Origin: Plazaster borealis
Taxonomy: Eukaryota; Echinodermata; Asteroidea; Forcipulatida; Labidiasteridae
Direction of reading: 5' to 3'
DNA: 64,000 nucleotides
Assembly: GCA_021014325.1 (NCBI GenBank)
Contig: CM037476.1
Location: forward strand, 16,900,827-16,964,826
The notes beneath the pieces are model-generated. The model saw only the letters and a list, made by a program, of their open reading frames with translations. It ran no database searches and had not been told where the DNA came from. Position numbers and translations under genes: made by a program. Positions 54,945 to 64,000 of this stretch are shown here, piece by piece (within the stretch, counting starts at the first letter, position 1; every line of letters starts with the position of its first letter).

Positions 54945-55400
54945 AGATGTCTTAGAACTGAACTCAGGAATTCCTCAGTAAATCCTGGTGTAGAGAGCAG
55001 CAATAGATGAGTATCATTATGAGCAGCTTATTTTATTTATTTCATGGATATTCCTTATCCGTGGAAGAACTAATCTTTACCAATAAGAACAACAATTAGA
55101 ATCCATGTACAGCAAACAACTATACAGTGGTACAAATATAGTCTGGAAAATCTGTGTCAAGTCCTATGCACCAGCTATCATGAAAATAAATCGTAAAAAA
55201 CTCTTGAGATGTGTCTGAATTGATAATATCTATCGGTCTCAGTATGCAACATCTTGAAGTGAGCTCCCCTAACCTATAAATGATGTGGGTATCTACACTC
55301 AACCAGTAGATATTGCTCAACTGTCTGAAGTCAAAACAATTTGCTAGCCATTCATAAGCAGCACCACAGTGTCAGTAATTGTCCAGAAGTGATCACAGTT
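54945..55400 (-). promoter_or_regulatory. Conserved upstream block of receptor unit
   Basis: Acceptor-like site near 54990; VDTHII segment near 55290. Confidence 0.4.
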
Positions 55401-56879
55401 GGGGGGAAATGGGTTACTTGTTGTAAAAATAATTAATTCAGTACGTTTCTAGTCGCGCAAATTTAAGAGGACCACGGTGCAACGCTGGCGTTAATTGTCC
55501 GGTTGGATGGAAAGTCAGGAAAATAATCACTTTTGGGTTTTTTATTCTAACATTATTTTGTGTACATTAAATGAATCAGAAATGAAGTTAACCATGTATT
55601 TTACTGGATGCTATTGAGATTTTTTAGTAATAACTTTCACAATAATTGCTTTACTCCAACTAGGAAGTGCTTTTTCTTTGTTGATGAATGAGCAAAGTGA
55701 TCAGAGCAAAATTCAAAGGAGAACGGTATTGACAAATGGTTGAGACACAAAATGATATGACCTTACTTGTTAACATTGGGATCAATCCTTATGACATCAT
55801 TAAACTAAAAGTATAGGATTTGAACTGGTGCTAGCTACTGGGCAAGCTCGATGGTCTAGTGCTTTAACATCCAGTACTCTAGAATTGGTAAAGGGCTTGG
55901 ATTTAAATTCCACCCAAGAAATATGCCTGTGAATATTTTTCTAAGGACTCTGTAAAGTGCTAAGTAAAAAGAGCTTTACACATATCGTTGTTTGGGTAAA
56001 ATACAAATAATATCATTAAACTTAAACTGTTGTGATGACACGCTAAAGAGTACATTGGTATCCTGTGTTGTAAATGATACCATGCCAGTATACCAGGCAT
56101 GCAGTTGCTGTGATGATGAACTTTGACCTCAAACCAGGTCTTCTAACTCTGATAATTTGTCAACACTCAACTTGTGCCTTAATCAAGTTCTACATAATGA
56201 GAAGTCAAGAAACTGAAAGTTCAAATCACTCAATTTGATTAAAGTCTGGTGACTGTAATGTTATGGTTGATTGCACACTCACAGTCATAGACAAGGCAGC
56301 TTGCTGCGCATGACAATTAGTTTGCAATCATTGTTGGTTTTAGGAGAAGGTGCCACTGTGTCTAGGCTTTCTTGGGAATTGGAAAAAGGACTTGATGATG
56401 TCTTTATTTTTGATACTACTGCAAGGATTGTTCACAGGCCTCAAAAGAAACAGTGTCAGTTGTTGTAGTTTCTGCTGTTCAAATGGGAAGCTTTATTCTT
56501 TTGTAACTTATTAAACAAGCTTTAGTTATTTAAAAAAAGCACCTTGCCAGTTTGTCTTTAGGTTTTTTCTCAGTCATCTTGTGTCAAAATAGCATGAAAA
56601 CATTGAATACAATGATTCTTTTCATATCATGCTGCACAATTGGTTGTAAATGAAAATGCTCTACAAGAAAGTGATTTAAACCTATGAGATGAACGTCTTG
56701 TCCAGGTACCTGTCATCAAATGAATATTTATTGTTTTGTCAAAACATATAAAAGCTTTGTTTCAATATTATGTTGTTTAGAAACAGCCAAACAGGTTGAT
56801 AATATCTGTTTTTCCGGGTCAATTTCAGCAAACTTTAATGCAGTTTTATCAACATGTGTTCAAATTCATGCATGTTTAC
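55401..56879. repeat. Unit spacer duplicated at 60481-61300, with tRNA-like SINE piece
   Basis: Nearly the same as 60481-61300, including CAAGCTCGATGGTCTAGTGC (55847) and the CTCTGTAAAGTGCTAAGTAA segment. Shows that the units at 53.7 and 58.8 kb arose as one segmental duplication of about 2.5-3 kb. No gene. Confidence 0.6.
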
Positions 56880-57117
56880 CTAATTCATTCAAACTAGGTT
56901 TTTTTTAAAGCGACTATTGCATTCAACTTTGTTTTTGTGCACACATGATTTGGTTCTTATCATTCAGATTCGTTTCAGTCATTATATTTCATTAATAGGC
57001 ATTCCAGATAACATTTTCACTATTCTTCAGTTGAATTTCTACTACCTGTTTACTATTGATGGAATTGAATGATTGACCTATCTCTTTGCCGTTGGCTTTT
57101 GCGAAATTGAATGATCT
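56880..57117 (-). repeat. Distal receptor 3' flank (cut off by insertion)
   Basis: Reverse complement of about 7245-7488. It was continuous with 58547-58770 before the insertion between them. Confidence 0.7.
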
Positions 57118-58546
57118 CCCTTACCAAAATTACCAATTAATTCCAATTGGATATCCAGTTGGAAAGAATGGGATTGAGTTGGTATTGAGTTGGTGTTAGT
57201 TGGTTTATATTGGAGTACTGAATTTCCAATTGGAATAAAATCTTAGACCAACTGAGTCCAATTGGAAATCCAATTGGAGTCAGTTGGTTTGATTTAATTG
57301 AGTTGGAATTAGTTGGAATTTGTTTCTACCAATTGGAAATTTCACCTCCTAATATATTTCCAATTGGAAATGTTATTTCCCAACAGGGTCCAATTGGAAT
57401 TGTTTTGTTTAATATTATTCCGATGGGTCCAATTGGAATTGTTTTGTTTAATATTATTCCAATGTGTGACAACTGGATTTATAATTCGTTAATTGCAGTG
57501 GTGTAAATCACTTCTTAAAAATTCTGAAATGTGCATATAAAGCCATACTATTCCAGTATTAACAGTTTATATTCAGCCATAGTGACATTGTTTTTCATCA
57601 AATTTCCAATTGGATTATATTAATTTTCTGAGAAAATTAATTTCCAATTCAATAGCTGATCACTGTAATAGTGAGATTTATGTAAATCAATGTTTATTTT
57701 TTAGTTTGATTCTACATTTGGCATTGAAATGTAGATGTAGGCAAAAGCAAACAAACATCTGGTTATTTGGTCCAACTGGTTATTTGGTCCAATTGGTTAA
57801 TTTTTCCAATTGGTTATTTTTTCCGATAGGATATTTTTTCCAATTGGTTATTTTGTCCAATTGGTTATTTTGTCATTTCTCCAATTGGAAAAAGTAATGG
57901 CGGGATCTAATTAATTATGCACAAATATAGAACTCAACTTTTTTTCAAAACCATTGCAGGTATAACAGCATTTCCTGCACAATAGTTTACACTTAAATGT
58001 GTGATAAATAGGTAGTTCAATTGAAACAAAATATTTCCAACATTTTTTTTCAAATTACACACCATGGGTAGAAAGTAAAGCCCCAAAGGTGTATATTTGG
58101 AACGAAGCACATGGAAGTAACATGCAACTTCTGAGCAAGACTTGTACCACTGCATTAACCTTGCTTGTTGTTTACCAATGATTGTGAGGGTAAGCAACTT
58201 GTAAACTTAATTTCCCCTTACCAAAATGTCCATGTTAGTTCAACTGCATACCCAGTTGTAAAGCATTGGATTAGTTTGGATATTGGAATACTAAATTTCC
58301 AATTGGAATCAAATTGGACTCAGTTGGCTTGATTACATTGAATTGGGATTAGTTGAAATTTGATTCCCAATTGAGACCAATTGGATTGGGTCCAGTTGGA
58401 AAAAGTCCAATTGGGTTCAATTGGAAAAAATTTATACTGAATCCAACTGAGTCCAATTGAGTCCAATTGGTTTGTGCCAATACACAACTTTGGAAAAATT
58501 CCAATTGGTTCCAATTGGAAAGTTGAATTGGTAATTTTGGTAAGGG
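57118..58546. mobile_element. CCAATTGG-rich TIR insertion (1429 bp), probably composite
   Basis: Starts CCCTTACCAAAATTACCAATT and ends with its inverse GAATTGGTAATTTTGGTAAG-GG. The homologous site at 7208-7250 lacks it, with only about 2 bp (CT) duplicated. Both ends are packed with CCAATTGG palindromes without a fixed period. A second CCCCTTACCAAAATG start at 58214 suggests two related elements. 57480-57750 and 57900-58210 are ordinary AT-rich DNA. No transposase. Confidence 0.75.
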
Positions 58547-58773
58547 CTTCGCAACATGATGAATTTGAATGATCTTATTTGACCAGTGAAGGCTAAACTG
58601 TTGAATTGGATTTCTTCTTTTGACTGTTGAGTGCTGATGAAATGGAGAATTCATCTCTGAAATTTGTTTTTGAAATTCTTTTTTAAAGCACTGCTTTCAT
58701 TTTACTTTTGAAAAAAGGGTATAATATGGTCTGAGTGAGCATGACCATATTGGTTTGTAAATCTCTTCTAAAG

Positions 58774-59729
58774 TCAGTGACAGCATGAAGATCTTAAGTT
58801 GTGCAATGCTTGCTTAAACTCCCTGTTCCTCCAGTAGTAGATGATGCAATTTAACCAACAGTTGCTGTTGAATAGAGTCATTCCAGTTACTTGAACACTT
58901 ATGGGTACATTAAAATATTTTGATGCCATTGATGACGTGACAATTAGAGGAATCCAGCAGATGCAAGCAGTGCCAGTTATAATGACCACAGTGGTAGCAG
59001 ACTTTGTACTGATTGGCCCTGGAACATTCTGTCCCCCTTCAATGTTACCGATGATATTCTGAGCAGCAATGAGGCATGCCTGACGTCGAGCAACTTTCAG
59101 AATGTACGCATACAGTATCAAGATTGTTCCAAGTGAAACTCCAACAATTGAAGGCAAAATATACTGAATAAAATAATGCCTCGCACAATGACTTGCATGT
59201 TTTTCCTTCATCATTTCAAACGGTGTACTTGAAAGGAAATACCAGGCAGAGTATAGTATTATGGTCAAACTCCATACTAGTGTGATCATGACCTTTGATC
59301 TTTTTAGTGTCATCAGCCTCGGATAATGCAGTGAGTAGGTGATCGCTAAGAATCGATCAATTGTCAACAAAACCATTGATGATGCATTTATTGTGACCAA
59401 AGTTATCATTAAATATGGCAATATCTTACAGAAAGTACCACTGATTATCCATGAGGTGGTTATGAAATAATACAGACTAGGAATTCCATAGAAAATTCCA
59501 TTGCAGAGGTCAGAAAGTGTGAGGGACATCATAAACAGCTTGGTGGTTTCTTGGATGACTCTGACACGACGAAAAACCACAAGGCATATTGAATTCAGAA
59601 CCACAACCAGAGCTACTGTTAGAAAAAACAGCACAAATGTAAAAATGCAGAAGGCATCTTGACAATCTATGAATACTCTCTCTCTTGGTTTTGAGTAAAT
59701 TGTGATAAATTTGATCCGTTTCCATCCAT
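58774..59729 (-). pseudogene. Class A GPCR with a 2-base frameshift near the start
   Basis: From the MDGNGSN start codon at 59729 the frame is lost after about 17 codons, because the GAGAGAG run at about 59676-59686 has one more AG than in the paralogues. From 59634 on (LFFLTVALVVVLNSICLVV) the frame is intact to the stop, with LSD, GTFC, DRF, CWIP, NCIIYY and the Cys pair. ECL2 ASHCARHY and ECL3 SKYFNVPISV are the 2034 type. Either a very young pseudogene, an allele, or a sequencing error in a dinucleotide run. Confidence 0.85.
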
Positions 59730-59791
59730 GATGTCACAAAGGAGATTGTCCTTTATCACTTTCTTAGAACTCCAGAGAAGTCTTGGTGCAG

Positions 59792-60004
59792 ACTGGTAGT
59801 TTCTTGGGTGCCACAGATGAGTGGAAAAACTCATGAAGCTTACCGAGTTTTCTGTATAGATCCACAGTCAGAATTACTGTTAGAATCAGCAGTCCAATAC
59901 TAAAAATGCAGAATGCGTATTGTACAATCTATGAACACTACTGAGTAGCTAGAAGTAACTTCTTGGAAGTCTGAACCGTTTTCCTTGTGTGATATCACAA
60001 AGGA
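59792..60004 (-). pseudogene. Decayed duplicate of receptor N-terminus/TM1
   Basis: Remains of CDITQGKRFRLPRSY-like sequence near 59945-60000, of TM1 near 59870-59930, and the GGTAGTTTCTTGGGTGCC end at 59794. Stops in all frames. Confidence 0.65.
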
Positions 60005-60034
60005 AAATCTCCTGCATCTATATCCCAGATGTCT

Positions 60035-60480
60035 TAGAACTGAACTCAGGAATTCCTCAGTAAATCCTGGTGTAGAGAGCAGAATTAGATGAGTATCATT
60101 ATGAGCAGCTTATTTTATTTGTTTCTTGGATATCCCTTATGCAGTGAAGAACTAATCTTTATCAATATGAACAATAAGAAGAATCCATGTATAACAAACT
60201 ATTGCAGTGGTACAAATATAGTCTGGAAAATCTGTCAAATCCAATGCACCAGTTAGCAGGAAAATAAATCGTAGAAAACTCTTGAGATGTGTCTGAATTG
60301 ATAACATCTATCGGTCTCAGTGTGCAACATCTTGAAGTGAGCTCCCCTAACCTATAAATGATGTGGGTGTCTACACTCAACCAGTAGATATTCCCCAACC
60401 ATCTGAAGCCAAAACAATTTGCTAGCCATTCATGAGCAGCACCACAGTGTCAGTAATTGACCAGTAGAGATCACAGTCAG
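60035..60480 (-). promoter_or_regulatory. Conserved upstream block of receptor unit
   Basis: Acceptor-like site near 60073; VDTHII segment near 60350-60375; 78-codon open frame 60162-60398 closest to the one at 3247-3492. Confidence 0.4.
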
Positions 60481-61300
60481 GGAAAATTGGGTCACTTGTT
60501 ATAAAATCATTTGTTCAGCAGGTTTCTAGTCGTGCAAGTTTAAGAGGACAACGGTGCAACACTGGCGTTAATTGTCTGGTTGGATGGAAAGTCAGGAAAA
60601 TAATCACTTTTAGATTTTGTATTCTAATATTTTGTTCTGTACATTACAGGAATCAGAAATTAAGTAAACCATGTATCTTACCAGGATGCTATTGGGGGTT
60701 TTGTAGTAAAAACGTTTACAATAATTGCTTTACTCCCGCAAGTCAGTGCTTTTTTTTTGTTGATGAATGAGCAAAGTGAGCAAAGTGATCAGAGCAAAAT
60801 TCAAAGGAGAACGTTATTGACAAATGGTTGTAACACAAAATTAAAATGATCTTACTTGTTAACATTGGGGTTAATCCTTATGACATTGTTAAACTAAAAG
60901 TTTAGGATTTGAACTGACGCTAGATACTGGGCAAGCTGGATGGTCTAGTGCTTAAACATCCAGTACTGTAGAATTTGTAAAGGGCTAGGGTTCAAATTCC
61001 ACCTAAGTAATATGCCTTTGAATTTAGTTCACAGGACTCTGTAAAGTGCTAAGTAAAAAAAGCTTTACACATATCGTTGTTTGGGTAAAATACAAATAAT
61101 ATCATTAAACTTAAACTGTTGTGATGACACACTAAAGGGTACATTGGTATCCTGTGATGTAAATGATATCCTACCAGTATACCAGGCATGCAGTTGCTGT
61201 GATGATGAACTTTGACCTCAAACCAGCTCTTCTAACTCTGATATCTACATGTACAGTTTGTCAACACTCAACTTGTGCCTTAACCAAGTTTTAATGAGAA
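60481..61300. repeat. Unit spacer, second copy, with tRNA-like SINE piece
   Basis: Partner of 55401-56200. Contains GCTGGATGGTCTAGTGC at about 60937 and the following AGTAATATGCC/CTCTGTAAAGTGC segments. No gene. Confidence 0.6.
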
Positions 61301-62339
61301 GTCAATGTGTTGCAGGTTCAATGCATAGCGTAATCACTTTGATGAAGTTAGGTATCGGTCATCTTGTTATTGTGTTCTTGTCAGTAGTCATGGAGAAAGC
61401 CACTTTTTGTATTTGGTGCTTTTTGCAACCGCCGTTGGTACTAGGTGAGTACATCACCAGGACTAAATTTTCTTGAAACAATTATTTTGGTCCGATCCTC
61501 ACATTCAAATTTTGTATTTTTTCTTTTAATAATTGTACTCCAGAAAAATTGTTCACAGACATAGAAGGAACTGGCGTGATCTTTACATTATATTCATGAG
61601 CTATTCCAGAGGACAATTGTTCTGGGACAGGGTCCGCCAAAGGAATGACAAATCTGTTTTCTTTCTATTGAAAATTTCACTCATGATTACGTATAATGTA
61701 ATGCATGTGATGTCACAGAAGGAATCAAGTCATGTCAGCAAGTGACCTATTTATGTGGGACATTCGTGAAGACTATTATTTTTAAAGAAAATAAATCATG
61801 AGAAAATAGAATTAGCCGTTGCAAACCGCTTACCAACCAAAAGGACCTATGGTATAAATGCAAACAAAATAAAAATTAATGGCCTGATGTTAGGACCCTA
61901 GCAGAGCCTTTCTCGAAGGCTAAAAGATAAAGACTCTACTTCAAGGAAGACTGTGCGAGGATCGAAACGTCAGACCACTAACTATTTTTGGGGGAAAATA
62001 AATCATGTAGAAAAATACAGGAATGCACAAAATAATTTTGTCAAACTGAATTCCTGTATATAACCTTTAAACAAGCTTCAGTCTAAGAATCATTGCCCCT
62101 TTTTGTCCCTTTCCCCCCATTTATTTATTCCCCCAACCCTGTTTTTCTTGTGTAACCTCAGCATGAAAACATTGAGTAAAAATCATATGTTGATATCATG
62201 CTGCACAATCGGTTAAAAATTGAAAATCCAAACAACAAACATTTTGGCATGTAAACCCAAGACTTGTGGACAAGTTGTTAAAATGTTTGTCATGGTGATA
62301 GCGTAACTAACAGCTCTATCACATTTACAATCTCGCAGG
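61301..62339. other. Spacer with hairpin repeat
   Basis: 61800-61985 is the inverted relative of the repeat at 25860-25990 (GATCGAAACGTCAGACC, ACCGCTTACCAACCAAAAGG). Short open frames at 61249 and 61533 are not recognised. Confidence 0.4.
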
Positions 62340-62724
62340 ACTGCAGCCCCAGTGGAACCAATTAATGATAGTTAACTGTACAACCTGAATGTGGTTTGTG
62401 CATGGCCTGTTGGCTCTTCATCCGATTCCAAAACAGTTTTAAGTTTAGATTTAACTGGAACAGTTTTAGCTTCAATTTTAACTGAAGCAGTTTTGACCTC
62501 AGTTTTAACTGAAGCAGTTAACACAAAAAATCAATTACTAATGCTCTCTAGCGTAAACATTCAGTGTATTTACAATCTTTGAAAATATTATCACACTCAG
62601 ATGAAATGGACTCATCCAGGCAGTCTCGTTGGCCATCTACAGCATAAATGAGTACATACCACATTCAGATTGTACAAGTCGTTCAATGGGGCAGTAGTCA
62701 GGAGCCATTAGTCTCATGAGAGCA
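62340..62724. repeat. Receptor 3'-flank block, copy 3, interrupted
   Basis: Matches 20-560 with fewer 27-bp repeat units. Homology ends exactly where LINE sequence begins, within GTCTCATGAGAGCA. Confidence 0.75.
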
Positions 62725-64000
62725 AGTGGTGTTTACGTTTATTTCAATGTTGTTACTAATGTACACTGATTATTTACATCATTACATCATTTAGCATGAT
62801 TACAAAGTACAATCTCATGTTAACATACAGAATTATGACAAAAAAATAATGTCACCAAAAGTTTAATATATAGTTAGTTAGACAACATTTAGGTTTGGGT
62901 GAAGCACTGCTTTTGTACCCTAACCTATTGACAAACAAACAAAGGACAACGGACTATCATGACAGACAAACAAAGATACAAGACAAGTGACATGTACTAA
63001 GGCAAAAAAAAAGTGTTAACGGCATACTCCATCAGTTTAAGTATTTACATAAGTATATGCATTGAAAATGTGTTTCTTAAGGTTTTGAATAAATATTGGG
63101 AGAGAACGTGACATTTTTATGGGGTCTTTCAGATTGTTCCAGAAAGTAACACCACTTTGAACGAGGCCATTTTTATACAGTGATGTTCTATTAAAATTAA
63201 CGAAGAGTTTTTTCTTTGAGGTATTTCGGGTTTTATGTGAATGAATGTTTGACGCTAACAGAAAGCATGAGTTAAAACACAGTGGCAATGCATTGTTCAT
63301 GTACTTGTACATAAATTTGCCTAAGCTTAGGTAATATAAGTCAGCTAGTTTTAACACTTTGAGTTTTACAAATAACGGCGCGGTATGATCACGATACCCG
63401 ATAAGTTACATATTATACGAATAGCTCGCTTTTGTAAAATATAGAGTCTATTAGGCCTACATTGATTTAAAGATCCACCCCAGGTAAGTATTAAATAATT
63501 TAAATACGGAAGTACAAGTGAGTTGTAGAGTGTTAATAACACGGGACTTGGTATAAAGAATTTTAAACGATTCATTATCCCAATATTTTTTGATATTTTG
63601 CTCGCAACATTATTGATATGACCCTTCCAAGTAAGGTTTTCATCAATTTGTATCCCTAGAAATTTAGTACTTTTCACTTGCTTAAGGTTGGTACCATTCA
63701 ACACTATAGGGACACGATGAGTATACTTACGGTATCTCGAACAAAAAATAATATAATTTAATTTAAGGATATTAACACAGAGTTTGTTGGCTAAAAGCCA
63801 ATCACCTATCTTTACAAGTTCAATGTTAAGTTTTTGAACTGCTTTATCGACATTGTTATGGCTATAAACAAGACTGGTATCGTCAGCAAACAAGCAAACT
63901 GAAAAAATATCGGATATATTACAAATGTCGTTTATATAGATTACAAATAGTAGAGGGCCTAAGATAGATCCTTGAGGAACTCCACACGTAGCATAATGAT
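62725..64000 (-). mobile_element. Non-LTR retrotransposon (LINE), 3' part, runs off the right edge
   Basis: Minus strand encodes the reverse transcriptase from GVPQGSILGPLLFVIYINDI through the catalytic FADD (63880-63893) and STKFLGIQIDENLTWKGHI to the C-terminal end FWNNLKD at about 63130. A one-base deletion near 63403 shifts the frame, so 63366-63893 and 63037-63357 are two frames of one ORF. 62725-63036 is the 3' UTR. Its 3' end lies at 62725, inside receptor-flank DNA. The class (CR1/Jockey-like) is a guess. Confidence 0.85.

Overview
The window is animal nuclear DNA: AT-rich, intron-bearing, full of tRNA-derived SINEs, short terminal-inverted-repeat (TIR) elements and minisatellites. 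An echinoderm is the best guess, based on the combination of an invertebrate CDK8, a tandem array of intronless rhodopsin-class receptors like the lineage-specific expansions known in echinoderms, and the repeat style. The species cannot be read from the sequence.

Two gene systems are present. The first is a tandem cluster of single-exon class A GPCRs, in two parts (about 0-7.5 kb and 32.9 kb to the right edge). I count seven intact receptors (2034-2987 -, 6051-7013 +, 34386-35315 -, 36646-37608 -, 41142-42092 -, 48020-49018 -, 53702-54655 -), one frameshifted copy (58774-59729 -), and three truncated pseudogenes (836-1302 -, 4211-4739 +, 32930-33650 -). In every intact copy the first ATG of the open frame is the M(D/V)GN start. 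Each unit also carries a conserved upstream block, and most carry a decayed second copy of the receptor N-terminus and TM1 just 5' of the real gene.

The second is CDK8, the Mediator-associated cyclin-dependent kinase, lying between the two parts of the cluster. All coding exons are present on the + strand, but in permuted order. The three C-terminal exons (8507-8591, 13715-13834, 14320-14475) lie UPSTREAM of the nine exons that encode the N-terminus and kinase domain (19756-31306). Splice phases fit exactly (exon 9 ends in phase 2, exon 10 supplies the missing base), there is no overlap, and the sum is 464 codons, the length I know for human CDK8. This is either a block-swap assembly error or a real rearrangement that splits the gene. 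The C-terminal block is bracketed by two direct copies of one 373-bp TIR element.

Layout: 0-7.5 kb receptor units, including one inverted unit; 7.5-16.5 kb CDK8 3' exons; 17.16-18.43 kb a 54-bp minisatellite; 18.9-31.3 kb CDK8 promoter side and exons 1-9, with SINEs, TIR elements and a LINE fragment in the introns; 32.9-61 kb receptor units separated by TIR elements, a 22-bp minisatellite (50.03-50.94 kb) and a CCAATTGG-rich insertion (57.12-58.55 kb); 62.34-64 kb a receptor 3' flank interrupted by a LINE that runs off the right edge.
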